DNA of 16,285 nt from an uncultured Bacilli bacterium (GCA_934141535.1 CAKPCH010000008.1:1-16285); one strand, 5' to 3'. Positions 1-6,494 are shown, numbered from the stretch's first letter. Notes: generated from the sequence alone by a model not told the origin. Numbers and translations are program-made.

Positions 1-76
<76 letters not shown>

Positions 77-131
77 ATAAATTTTGAAATTTGAATTGTT
101 TTTCCTAGCTAATAGTGAATTGACATTTTGC

Positions 132-148
132 TCAGTTTTCAAAGATCA
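132..148 (-). promoter_or_regulatory. rRNA leader boxA-like antitermination site
   Basis: Read on the minus strand this is TGATCTTTGAAAACTGA, close to the Bacillus boxA (TGTTCTTTGAAAACT type) bound by NusB/NusE. It lies between the most proximal rRNA promoter and the 16S 5' end, where boxA normally sits. A small hairpin with a 6-bp stem (GCTTCT/AGAAGC, 153-169) lies just upstream in the leader. Confidence 0.7.
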
Positions 149-177
149 TTCTGCTTCTTTTTCAGAAGCGCAAACAC

Positions 178-206
178 AGTATATCAAATTGAAATAACAA
201 AGTCAA
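178..206 (-). promoter_or_regulatory. rRNA promoter P1 (proximal), sigma-A type
   Basis: Minus-strand -35 TTGACT (201-206), exactly 17 bp, then -10 TATACT (178-183). The predicted start is near 171, about 95 nt before 16S nucleotide 1. The -35 lies inside a 22-bp sequence repeated exactly at promoter P2. Confidence 0.8.
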
Positions 207-344
207 TACTTTTTTTGAAAATATTTTAATTTTTTTCAATTTGACATTTTTTTCACTAATCACGCAACTTTTCATAAAAGCTTTCTTGCGCAACGTGATA
301 TTAATATAACAAATTTAGATTTCAAAGTCAATACTTTTTTTGAA
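198..344. repeat. 22-bp direct repeat around rRNA promoters P1 and P2
   Basis: The 22 bases at 198-219 recur exactly at 323-344, 125 bp apart (plus strand begins CAAAGTCAATAC, then seven T, then GAA). Each copy holds the -35 box and the A-rich flank upstream of it on the minus strand. The bases between the copies are the P1-P2 interval. Confidence 0.9.
303..331 (-). promoter_or_regulatory. rRNA promoter P2 (middle), sigma-A type
   Basis: Minus-strand -35 TTGACT (326-331), 17-bp spacer, -10 TATATT (303-308). The 22 bp containing its -35 and the A-rich stretch upstream (323-344) are identical to those at P1 (198-219). That suggests promoter duplication. Confidence 0.78.
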
Positions 345-415
345 TTTTTATTAACTTTTTTTCTTTAAATCTAAAATCTGTTGTTTTTGTTTCTTTTTTT
401 CAAAAGAACTCCTAT

Positions 416-444
416 AATATAACAAATAAAAAAAATCATGTCAA
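416..444 (-). promoter_or_regulatory. rRNA promoter P3 (distal), sigma-A type
   Basis: Minus-strand -35 TTGACA (439-444, consensus), 17-bp spacer rich in A/T, -10 TATATT (416-421). It is the most upstream of three tandem promoters and lies between the ntdP stop and the 16S gene, so the rRNA operon does not depend on ntdP transcription. Apart from boxA and the three promoters, I see nothing else in the 77-510 gap beyond homopolymeric A/T tracts and small hairpins. Confidence 0.72.
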
Positions 445-510
445 CAGTTTTTTTTATTTTTTTTTACTTTTTTATGATTTTTTTATTTACAATTTATTAT
501 ATTCATTTTT

Positions 511-1065
511 TTAATTAAAATTACTATTTTTTTGTTCCTCTTTTAGTTGCAAATATAATTTTAAATATTCTTCATTTTTTTCTTTATTAAACATTATCGC
601 ACCGTTTTTATATTCGTCTATTAAATTTTTAAGTGCTTCATTTATAACTATATCAAGTTCTTTTGAATATCCCATTTTATTTTTATGATATTCGTATTCT
701 AGTTTGTCTAATATTTTAAATTCACCACGTGAAAATATTCTAAGATCTAAATCATAATCTATATACTTTATTGTATTGTCCTCTATTATGAAAGGTGTCG
801 CTATATTACAATAATAATATATTCCATCCTTTTTCATTTGAGCTATGACATTATACCATTTGTTTTTAAAAAAATACATTATTGCTGGTTCTTTTGTCTT
901 CCAGGTCGTTCCTTCTGATTCTGTTACAACTGTTTTATTGTTTCCAAACACCATATAATCTTTTTTTATATCTAATACAACAGCCTCCGACCATGCCCTA
1001 TGGATTTTTTTGTTGTGTTTGTAACATTGTATTTCAAGTTTATCTCCTATACATATTTGTTTCAA
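511..1065 (-). CDS. ntdP: Nucleoside tri-/diphosphate phosphatase, DUF402 (UPF0374) family
   Basis: The 184-aa protein matches the NtdP/YgaC family of Bacilli, which hydrolyse nucleoside tri- and diphosphates in the cytosol. Family hallmarks are visible in order: SYKH-like CYKHNKKIHRAWSE (about 14-27), VVTESEGTTWKTKEPAIMYF (46-65), DGIYYYCNIATPF (79-91) and YIDYDLDLRIF (101-111), ending in a helical, Lys/Glu-rich tail. Length is normal for the family (about 170-185 aa). The start is TTG at 1063-1065, preceded by AGGTGATT five bases upstream; no ATG fits better. It is a single-gene unit with an extended -10 upstream and the rRNA promoters downstream. Assignment rests on recalled family sequence, but the match is strong along the whole length. 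Confidence 0.93.
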   Translation of the reverse strand: MKQICIGDKLEIQCYKHNKKIHRAWSEAVVLDIKKDYMVFGNNKTVVTESEGTTWKTKEPAIMYFFKNKWYNVIAQMKKDGIYYYCNIATPFIIEDNTIKYIDYDLDLRIFSRGEFKILDKLEYEYHKNKMGYSKELDIVINEALKNLIDEYKNGAIMFNKEKNEEYLKLYLQLKEEQKNSNFN

Positions 1066-1082
1066 TTAAATCACCTGAATAA

Positions 1083-1088
1083 ATTATA
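1083..1088 (-). promoter_or_regulatory. Extended -10 promoter element of ntdP
   Basis: On the minus strand TGTTATAAT gives an extended -10 (TATAAT at 1083-1088). The -35 region 17 bp further up (TTTTGT) is weak, as is common with extended -10 promoters. The predicted start would lie close to the ribosome binding site, giving a very short leader. Confidence 0.5.
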
Positions 1089-1120
1089 ACACATTTTTTA
1101 GAAGAACAAAAGAAATATCT

Positions 1121-1134
1121 TAATAGCGCTATTA
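1121..1134. repeat. Perfect 14-bp palindrome upstream of ntdP
   Basis: TAATAGCGCTATTA is a perfect 14-bp palindrome with a GC core in an otherwise A/T-only stretch. It is centred about 40-45 bp upstream of the ntdP -10, so it could be an operator or a small hairpin. No regulator is identified. Confidence 0.6.
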
Positions 1135-1162
1135 TATTATGTATATTTTTTATTTATGTAAT

Positions 1163-1225
1163 AAAAAAGTAGATATATATTGAACCGTTTTATATTTAAA
1201 CTTAGTTCCTATATTTATATCTACT
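1163..1225 (-). terminator. Rho-independent terminator of the ctp gene
   Basis: On the minus strand a 10-bp stem AGTAGATATA/TATATCTACT (1216-1225 with 1168-1177) encloses a long A/T-rich loop and is followed directly by TTTTTT. It begins 22 nt after the protease stop codon. The loop of nearly 40 nt is longer than usual. Confidence 0.65.
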
Positions 1226-1246
1226 TCTATTATTTATTTTTGATTA

Positions 1247-2587
1247 CTACTTATTATATATATAGTTTAAAGCGCTTTGTAATTGATCGTCATCCTCTTC
1301 ATTATAAGTAGTGTAATATTTTTCAGATAAATCTACTTCAATATCTGGTACGATACCCTCAGTATCATTTACCCAATTTCCTTTAGGAGTTAACCATTTT
1401 TTTACTGTTAATTTGTATTGTGTACCATCTTTTAAAGTAACTAAATCTTGTACAGTACCCTTACCATATGTTTTTTTGCCTATTAATACAGCATTTAAAT
1501 TTTCTTTTAGACCTGCTATTAATACTTCAGATGCTGAAGCGCTTACTTCATCTCCTAGTAATACTATATCATATGGTTTAGTTTCTTTACCTTTACCATA
1601 TATTTTTGTTATTTTTTTATTTTGTTCAAATTGATACATAACATGTTTAGAATTTAAAAACAAATCAAGTATGTCATCTACAGCAGTCAAATGTCCACCA
1701 GTATCTCCCCTAACATCTATTATAAGAGAATCTATTTTTTCTTGTTCTAATTTATTTAATTCTTCTTTAAATTGTTCATATGTGTTGTTGGCAAATATTC
1801 CTATATATAAGTATCCCACTTTTTTATTATTATTTTCATATATTTTTGACGTAACTGATGAAAGTGTTACGGTGTTCTTATTTATATGTAATGTCTTTTC
1901 ATTTCCATCTCTTATTATTTTCAAATCAAAAGAATTTGATTTATTATTTTTTACATATGAACTAAAATCTGAAGCACTCATATCAGTAGCACTCTTATCA
2001 TTAATTGATACAATATAATCACCAGGTACTAATCCAGCTTCTGAGGCAGGAGAATTTTTAAAAACTGACACAACTATCATATTTCCAGATTCTGAATCTT
2101 TTGATATTTGAACACCAAGTCCACTATAACTTCCTTCTAGAGAAATAGAAAAATTATTAGTTTCCTCTTGATTAAAGTATACAGAATGCAAATCCAAACT
2201 TTCCATCATTCCATTAATTGCACTGTCTACTAATTTTTTCTTATCTACTTCCTCATAATAATTATTAATAATGTAATTATAATTTTCAATAAATTCATTT
2301 AAATATTCATCATCAGTATTCTTGCCAACTATAGATTTTGTTTTGTTCAATAAGTTGCCAATCATTAATCCGATAAGTAATGATAGTATTACAAAGAAAA
2401 CTACTTCTGAAGTTGAAAATATATTTTTTTGTTTATTATTAGAAAGATTGGTATTAACATTTTCTAACTCTTCCTTAACTTCTTTTATATCCTCAATATT
2501 TATTTCTTTTTCATTTGTAACTTCTTTTTTATTTACCTTTGATAATTTTTCTTTTTTGCTTTCATTTTTATCTATATTTTTATCCAT
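1247..2587 (-). CDS. S41-family carboxy-terminal processing protease (CtpA/CtpB-like)
   Basis: A membrane-anchored serine protease of the tail-specific family that cleaves exported proteins outside the membrane. From the chosen start (446 aa) there is a Lys/Glu-rich cytoplasmic segment (1-55), one membrane segment (about 60-80), a PDZ domain (about 155-228, SGLGVQI and SPASEAGLVPGD) and the S41 core with DVRGDTGG (about 291-298). The catalytic set is Ser351 in SASASE, with Lys376 and Gln380 in YGKGTVQ. In Bacillus, CtpB activates SpoIVFB signalling in the spore; other Ctps do envelope turnover. An in-frame ATG at 2602 would give 451 aa but falls within about 7 nt of the predicted transcription start, so the ATG at 2587 is preferred; its binding site (GGTAGATGATT) is weak. 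It is a single-gene unit. The sporulation role is possible, not shown. Confidence 0.93.
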   Translation of the reverse strand: MDKNIDKNESKKEKLSKVNKKEVTNEKEINIEDIKEVKEELENVNTNLSNNKQKNIFSTSEVVFFVILSLLIGLMIGNLLNKTKSIVGKNTDDEYLNEFIENYNYIINNYYEEVDKKKLVDSAINGMMESLDLHSVYFNQEETNNFSISLEGSYSGLGVQISKDSESGNMIVVSVFKNSPASEAGLVPGDYIVSINDKSATDMSASDFSSYVKNNKSNSFDLKIIRDGNEKTLHINKNTVTLSSVTSKIYENNNKKVGYLYIGIFANNTYEQFKEELNKLEQEKIDSLIIDVRGDTGGHLTAVDDILDLFLNSKHVMYQFEQNKKITKIYGKGKETKPYDIVLLGDEVSASASEVLIAGLKENLNAVLIGKKTYGKGTVQDLVTLKDGTQYKLTVKKWLTPKGNWVNDTEGIVPDIEVDLSEKYYTTYNEEDDDQLQSALNYIYNK

Positions 2588-2614
2588 ACAATCATCTACC
2601 ATTCGTCATTTAGA

Positions 2615-2643
2615 ATGATACCACATTAAGAATTAAATGTCAA
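2615..2643 (-). promoter_or_regulatory. Sigma-A promoter of the ctp gene
   Basis: Minus-strand TTGACA (2638-2643), 17-bp spacer, TATCAT (2615-2620). The predicted start near 2608 leaves about 20 nt before the ATG at 2587. That is why the upstream ATG at 2602 is judged unlikely. Confidence 0.7.
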
Positions 2644-2748
2644 AAGATTATAATGATAATTTTATATTTTTTTATGAAATTAAATATTATTTACACCAAC
2701 TATTTAAACTATACTTTTAATAGCAAATAAACTTAAAAATAATTTGTA

Positions 2749-2777
2749 TTTACTTTTTTATAATTAAATTATATAAT
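2749..2777 (+). promoter_or_regulatory. Sigma-A promoter of the RNHCP gene
   Basis: TTTACT (2749-2754), 17-bp spacer, perfect TATAAT (2772-2777), with a predicted start near 2784. The spacing is ideal, but the surroundings are almost pure A/T, so a chance match is possible. Confidence 0.55.
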
Positions 2778-2838
2778 TTAATTGTTAAATTTATTGCTCA
2801 CTTAAAGTATTGGCAAAAAAATAGAAAGAATGATTTAT

Positions 2839-3141
2839 ATGAAAAGATTTAATATGATAGATGAAAATTTTATTTGTGAAAATTGTAATGCACAAGTTAA
2901 TAAATTAAATTATACAGCAAGAGATCATTGTCCAATATGTTTATATTCAAAACATGTAGATATAAATCCAGGAGATAGAAAAAATGAGTGCAAAGGTTTA
3001 TTAAAACCAATAGGTATAGAAAAGTTTAAAAATACTTTTAAAATAATTTATAAGTGTGAAAAATGTGGTCAAATGCATAAAAACATTGTTGCAGATGATG
3101 ACAATTTTGATGAAATAATAAGATTATCAACAATTAATTAA
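2839..3141 (+). CDS. RNHCP-domain zinc-ribbon protein
   Basis: A 100-aa protein made almost entirely of the RNHCP domain, a small family of unknown function that probably binds zinc. Visible landmarks are CENC (13-16), RDHCPIC (28-34, with Asp where most members have Asn), KHVDINPGDRKNEC (38-51), CEKCG (73-77) and a closing DDDNFDE. Seven cysteines and a histidine can make two zinc sites. The start at 2839 is chosen because GAAAGAATGATTTATATG matches the layout of the DUF378 gene at 11682; an ATG at 2830 would sit directly on the purine-rich site. It is a single-gene unit, divergent from ctp and converging on the next gene. The family is clear; the role is unknown. Confidence 0.88.
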   Translation: MKRFNMIDENFICENCNAQVNKLNYTARDHCPICLYSKHVDINPGDRKNECKGLLKPIGIEKFKNTFKIIYKCEKCGQMHKNIVADDDNFDEIIRLSTIN

Positions 3142-3150
3142 GTTTATAGC

Positions 3151-3195
3151 AAAAAAAGAAACAAACTAGTAAAATTAAAGTTTGCTTCTTTTTTT
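3151..3195. terminator. Bidirectional terminator between the RNHCP gene and the Asn-rich membrane protein
   Basis: AAAAAAGAA-CAAAC and GTTTG-TTCTTTTTT pair as an arm with a single mismatch around a short loop, with T tracts on both strands. It serves the plus-strand gene ending at 3141 and the minus-strand gene ending at 3200. Confidence 0.75.
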
Positions 3196-3199
3196 ATTT

Positions 3200-3895
3200 T
3201 TAAAATTTCCAAATATCTGTATCAGTACTTTTTAAATCTTTAATTTTTGGAAGATCAACATCATCCAAATCTGGAATTTCTGTTAATTTAAATTTTTGAG
3301 TTTTATCCAAAGATAATTCATCTATATCTTCTAATAAGTCACTATCTATTACTTTCTTTTTTGGAAGAACTGAATCAAATTCTTTTTCAAATTTATCAAA
3401 CTGTTTATCATTTAAAATACTTGAAGTGTTTTCTGATACTACTACAGTACTATTATTTACTTCTTTATTTACATTTGGATCTAAAGTATTTATATTAGGT
3501 ACAACTGTATTTAAAGTATTGTCGCCATTTACCTTATTTGTATTCTCAACATTTTGTTTAACTTCTACGTTTTGTAAAGTAGATAAATTAGGATTTACTA
3601 TAGGCTGAGTTGGTTGTACATTTAAAGTTGATACGTTATTATTTATTGAATTATTGTTTTCTAAATTATTTGGTTGTTGTATGTTAGAAGATAACATTTG
3701 TTTATTTTCTTCATCTTCTATCTTTTGTGTTATAGTTTTATCTTCTTTATTTTCTTCATCTAGATTATCATCTTGTTTACCTTGACCAAAATTAGTTTTT
3801 TCAGCAAAGTAACCGATTATTGCAAGAAGGGTTAAAATTGTAGCAATCAAAAGCCAAGTATAATTTGCGAGTATATACTTAAATAAATCTAACAT
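3200..3895 (-). CDS. Hypothetical membrane-anchored protein with Asn-rich linker
   Basis: I do not recognise this 231-aa protein. It has a short N-terminus, one membrane segment (about 5-31, LLIATILTLLAIIGYFAEK), and a long low-complexity stretch rich in Asn, Thr, Val and Gln (about 55-165). An acidic C-terminal part follows (about 170-231) with short motifs such as FDKFEKEFDSVLPKK and SDLLEDIDEL, ending in DIWKF. The topology (few residues outside, charged tail after the helix) suggests the long part is cytoplasmic, though this is inference. The start at 3895 has a strong GGGAGG site five bases upstream; the longer frame to 3934 has none. It has its own promoter and a terminator shared with the convergent RNHCP gene. 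The ordered C-terminus at the end of a disordered tether looks like a protein-protein docking segment. Confidence 0.7.
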   Translation of the reverse strand: MLDLFKYILANYTWLLIATILTLLAIIGYFAEKTNFGQGKQDDNLDEENKEDKTITQKIEDEENKQMLSSNIQQPNNLENNNSINNNVSTLNVQPTQPIVNPNLSTLQNVEVKQNVENTNKVNGDNTLNTVVPNINTLDPNVNKEVNNSTVVVSENTSSILNDKQFDKFEKEFDSVLPKKKVIDSDLLEDIDELSLDKTQKFKLTEIPDLDDVDLPKIKDLKSTDTDIWKF

Positions 3896-3924
3896 AATTC
3901 CCTCCCTTATTCTTTTATATAAAT

Positions 3925-3953
3925 ATAATAACATTTTTATGAAATAAATTCAA
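3925..3953 (-). promoter_or_regulatory. Sigma-A promoter of the Asn-rich membrane protein
   Basis: Minus-strand TTGAAT (3948-3953), 17-bp spacer, TATTAT (3925-3930), with a predicted start near 3918, about 23 nt before the start codon. It lies in the 77-bp gap after trmL, where I see no clear terminator, so read-through from trmL is possible. Confidence 0.6.
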
Positions 3954-3972
3954 TGTTATTTTTGATTTAGAT

Positions 3973-4482
3973 TTATTTTTCTAGAAAATCTGCACCTTTT
4001 ATTATTTCAGTTTTTGATAAATTAGGATAATCTTGTTGCCTTAAAACTTCAAAAAGCACAAGTGCTACACAATTTGATAAATTAAGTGCTCTTATATTAG
4101 CATTTGTTGGTATTCTTAAACATCTATCTAAATGCTTAGAAAGTATTTCTTTTGGTATACCTGTGCTTTCCTTACCAAACACTAAATATATATTTTTACT
4201 TTTATCAGTAAAATCAAAATCACTATGTGGTTTTTTACCATATCTTGTTAGAAAATAAAAATCTCCATCTTTGTTTTTTTCTAAAAAGTCATCATAATCT
4301 TCATAAACTTCATAATCACAATTATCTATATAATTAACTCCACTTCTTTTTAAATATTTATCATCTAAAGAGAAGCCTAAAGGTTTTATTAAGTGTAATT
4401 TTGTGTATGTGCCAGCACATGTTCTCATAATATTTCCTGTATTTTGAGGAATTTCAGGTTCATATAATACTACATTTATCAC
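3973..4482 (-). CDS. trmL: tRNA (cytidine(34)-2'-O)-methyltransferase (TrmL/CspR family)
   Basis: A SPOUT-fold enzyme that puts a 2'-O-methyl group on the wobble base of tRNA-Leu isoacceptors, using S-adenosylmethionine. The 169-aa length is about that of the single-domain TrmL/YibK proteins. Motifs in order are VVLYEPEIPQNTGNIMRTCA (4-23), HLIKPLGF (30-37), and the trefoil-knot cofactor site YLVFGKESTGIP (99-110) with IPTNANIRALNLSNCVALVL (124-143). It starts at GTG (4482), overlapping the TGA stop of the upstream gene as GTGA. Its ribosome binding site GAGGTGAT lies within the last codons of that gene, so translation is coupled. It is the last gene of a three-gene operon with the AAA+ ATPase and a membrane protein. 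Confidence 0.95.
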   Translation of the reverse strand: MINVVLYEPEIPQNTGNIMRTCAGTYTKLHLIKPLGFSLDDKYLKRSGVNYIDNCDYEVYEDYDDFLEKNKDGDFYFLTRYGKKPHSDFDFTDKSKNIYLVFGKESTGIPKEILSKHLDRCLRIPTNANIRALNLSNCVALVLFEVLRQQDYPNLSKTEIIKGADFLEK

Positions 4483-4949
4483 AACATCACCTCAAAGTCT
4501 ATTAATGAATCTACCTTAGTATCACTATTTATATAAGTTATGTTAACTATTTTATTATCTACTATAAATATTATAATAGGTAATTGTTTTTTATCTATAA
4601 CGGTATTATATTCATCATTAAACTCTTTTATAAATTTATCAGTTATTTCTTTTTTATCAATATATACTAATTTATTTTTTAATCCGTAGCTATCTATTTT
4701 CTCTTGTAAACTATTTTCAAAAGATTCATGTGTTAAAACTACCTTATCGGCCAAATAAATTATAGCATCATCATTTTCTAACATATATTCTTTAAATTCA
4801 CTTGCAGTTATTTTATTTGAATAATTATAAAAATTAGATGAAATTGCTTCACTATTTTTATATAGACTGGCTAAAAAAAGTGTTAATAAAACTGTAACTA
4901 ATATTAATACTGCTAAAATAACATAATTCTTTGTAGGAATTTTTTTCAT
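4479..4949 (-). CDS. Membrane-tethered thioredoxin-like protein without CxxC (hypothetical)
   Basis: This 156-aa protein is not assigned to a named family. It has one N-terminal membrane segment (about 9-29) and an extracytoplasmic domain. The pattern, helix, AIIYLADKVV strand, helix, LVYIDKKEI strand, helix, then LPIIIFIVDNKIVN with a possible cis-proline (LP), looks like the thioredoxin fold. The active-site CxxC is absent, and there is no cysteine anywhere in the protein, so it cannot be a classical redox enzyme. The GGAGG site and ATG at 4949 fit well. It sits 20 bp after the AAA+ gene and overlaps trmL by four bases (GTGA), ending in TGA. A protein of similar plan is encoded at 9939-10490. 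The fold is inference from the sequence pattern. Confidence 0.75.
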   Translation of the reverse strand: MKKIPTKNYVILAVLILVTVLLTLFLASLYKNSEAISSNFYNYSNKITASEFKEYMLENDDAIIYLADKVVLTHESFENSLQEKIDSYGLKNKLVYIDKKEITDKFIKEFNDEYNTVIDKKQLPIIIFIVDNKIVNITYINSDTKVDSLIDFEVML

Positions 4950-4969
4950 TGTTTTGCCTCCATTATTTA

Positions 4970-5938
4970 TTATATTTGATCTGGTCCACTAACTTCTGAC
5001 AAACTAACAACTGGTAATACTATGCCTTCTTGTGCTGCTAAATCCTTATATTTTTCTCTAAATGCAGTAAGTTCACGTACTATTGAATCTGGATATATTC
5101 TTTTACTAGTTTTAATTGCATTATATACATCGACAAGTGTTACATAACTTCTATTTTGATATAATGCCTGTGAGAATGCTGCTGTTAAAACAGAAAAAGC
5201 AATATCTGGATACATAGCCCCTAATCCATACACTCTTTTATACTCACTTGTAGCACTTACTATAGATTCTAACAACATCCTAGTAACATATTCATTATAT
5301 TTAAATCTAATGCCTGTTGAAGCAACTATTTTAGGTAAGCTTCTAAATAATATTTCTACTGTAGTAGCTTCATTTGGTTCAGCTACATCAATTCGCTCAA
5401 ATCTTCTTAAGAAAGCTCTATCCTTTATTACATATGTATTATATTCTATATCTGTAGTTGCACCTATTAACTTTATTGCACCTCTATCAATAGCAGGTTT
5501 TAAAATATTTGCTAAATCCATTGATGTTTCAGAATTATTTCCTATTAATGTATGTATCTCATCTATAAAAAGAATTGTTTTAGATACATTTTTTAATTCT
5601 TCAACTAGTAATGTTATTACCATTTCATCTCTTCCATTATAATTAATTCTACCAAGTAAGGAAGATGAATTAATTTTTATTACTTTGTATCCTTGTAAAG
5701 CAATTGGTACTTGATTAGTTAATATTCTATATGACAATCCTTCTACTATTGAAGTCTTACCTACACCAGCTTTACCTATTAGAAGCGCTGATTTTTCTGG
5801 AGTTAAAAGTACCATCATTAATTTTTTTAACTCTTCTGTTCTAGCAATTGATGGATCTGTTATATATTGTTTATTTGTTAAATCTTCACCATAGGTACTT
5901 AATACACTAAAACTAATACCATTATTATTTCCTTGCAT
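4970..5938 (-). CDS. Stand-alone AAA+ ATPase resembling the Clp D1 module
   Basis: A cytosolic AAA+ ATPase of 322 aa, closest in pattern to the first ATPase domain of ClpA/ClpB/ClpC. It has DPSIARTEELKKLMMVL (28-44), Walker A GKAGVGKT (55-62), Walker B ILFIDEIH (122-129), sensor-1 IGATT (158-162) and an arginine-finger segment RAFLRRFER (174-182). A helical lid follows with DIAFSVLTAA and VTLVDVYNAI. It lacks the Clp N-domain, middle coiled coil, second AAA+ domain and ClpP-binding loop, so it is not a complete unfoldase. The start at 5938 has AAAGG ten bases upstream. It heads an operon with a membrane-tethered protein and trmL. It may act as a remodeller or switch in complex with its membrane neighbour; that is a guess. 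Confidence 0.85.
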   Translation of the reverse strand: MQGNNNGISFSVLSTYGEDLTNKQYITDPSIARTEELKKLMMVLLTPEKSALLIGKAGVGKTSIVEGLSYRILTNQVPIALQGYKVIKINSSSLLGRINYNGRDEMVITLLVEELKNVSKTILFIDEIHTLIGNNSETSMDLANILKPAIDRGAIKLIGATTDIEYNTYVIKDRAFLRRFERIDVAEPNEATTVEILFRSLPKIVASTGIRFKYNEYVTRMLLESIVSATSEYKRVYGLGAMYPDIAFSVLTAAFSQALYQNRSYVTLVDVYNAIKTSKRIYPDSIVRELTAFREKYKDLAAQEGIVLPVVSLSEVSGPDQI

Positions 5939-5970
5939 ATTATCTTGCCTTTCATATTCATTCTATTGAT

Positions 5971-5976
5971 ATTATA
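5971..5976 (-). promoter_or_regulatory. Putative -10 of the AAA+ operon
   Basis: Minus-strand TATAAT (5971-5976), 33 bp before the start codon. The position 17 bp upstream is only TTTTTT, so the -35 is poor. The preceding LysM terminator overlaps this region. Confidence 0.4.
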
Positions 5977-5990
5977 ACTTATTTTGATTC

Positions 5991-6026
5991 AAAAAAAAAG
6001 AGCATTTAATTATTTTCCTCTTTTTT
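5991..6026 (-). terminator. Terminator of the LysM gene, overlapping its 3' end
   Basis: On the minus strand AAAAAAGAG (6018-6026) can pair with CTCTTTTTT (5994-6002) over a loop holding the stop codon, followed by further T residues. The stem is A/T-rich and therefore weak; half of it encodes the last residues of the protein. Confidence 0.5.
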
Positions 6027-6467
6027 ATGTACTATTAATTGATCAGCTATTACAAATATTCTTTTATTTTCTTTACTCAATGTATTAGAATCTACACCTA
6101 ATTCATCAGTAATTGATTCTATTGTATCACCTTCTTTTGTAACATAAACAACAGTTCCTTCAAGTGGTATTAAGATGTCTTGCCCAGGATATATATAATC
6201 AGTTTTACTTAATCCATTAAGTAATAAAATAGTATCTACATCAGCATTAAAACGTCTTGCTATAGAATAGATATTATCTCCATTCACCACTTTATATGTA
6301 TCAAATACATTCTCCCCTACTTTAGGTACAATAATAAGACTTCCAACAACTAATTCATTATCGCTACTTATACCATTAATATTTTTTATATTTTCTGGAG
6401 TTGTTTTTGTTTTAGTAGCAATCAAATCTATTGTATCACCATATTCAACTTGGTATATTTTATACAT
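6006..6467 (-). CDS. Triple-LysM protein without signal peptide
   Basis: A 153-aa protein built of three LysM units that bind N-acetylglucosamine polymers such as peptidoglycan. The units are at about 2-49 (YQVEYGDTIDLIATKTKTT), 55-102 (YKVVNGDNIYSIARRFNAD) and 106-148 (VTKEGDTIESITDELGVD), the last less regular. There is no signal peptide, membrane segment or catalytic domain, so export by the normal route is not expected. In spore formers, LysM proteins made in the mother cell without a signal (SafA, SpoVID and SipL types) hold the coat to the cortex, and the neighbouring CotZ-like gene fits that reading. The start at 6467 is chosen because GAGGTG lies eight bases upstream; the longer GTG start falls on this site. 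A CATATATT -10-like element is upstream. The spore role is inference. Confidence 0.85.
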   Translation of the reverse strand: MYKIYQVEYGDTIDLIATKTKTTPENIKNINGISSDNELVVGSLIIVPKVGENVFDTYKVVNGDNIYSIARRFNADVDTILLLNGLSKTDYIYPGQDILIPLEGTVVYVTKEGDTIESITDELGVDSNTLSKENKRIFVIADQLIVHKKEENN

Positions 6468-6485
6468 ATACACTTCACCTCACTA

Positions 6486-6494
6486 TAATATATG
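6486..6494 (-). promoter_or_regulatory. Possible mother-cell (sigma-K/E-like) -10 of the LysM gene
   Basis: On the minus strand CATATATTA matches the Bacillus sigma-K -10 pattern CATAnnnTA, with an AC dinucleotide 16 bp upstream (GAAC), the sigma-K -35 position. No good sigma-A -35 is seen at 17 bp from any -10 here. The motif is short and the region A/T-rich, so it is a weak prediction. Confidence 0.3.

Noticed and set aside
198..344. CRISPR-like direct repeat
   Set aside because: There are only two copies of 22 bp, 125 bp apart, each forming a -35 promoter region in an rRNA leader; no array or cas genes are present.
882..1082. Plus-strand hydrophobic open frame across the start of ntdP
   Set aside because: It is antisense to a clear DUF402 protein; hydrophobic character is an effect of reverse-complement Lys/Glu codons.
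1413..2018. Two plus-strand open frames inside the ctp gene
   Set aside because: They are antisense shadows of a protease with intact catalytic motifs in the other frame, and have no initiation signals.
2322..2618. Plus-strand open frame of 98 codons, Phe/Ser-rich
   Set aside because: It is antisense to the Lys/Glu-rich start of the ctp gene; AAA/GAA codons read backwards give Phe/Ser. There is no ribosome binding site or conserved pattern.
5310..5642. Plus-strand open frame of 110 codons inside the AAA+ gene
   Set aside because: The minus-strand frame has Walker A, Walker B and sensor motifs; the plus frame has no binding site or family pattern.
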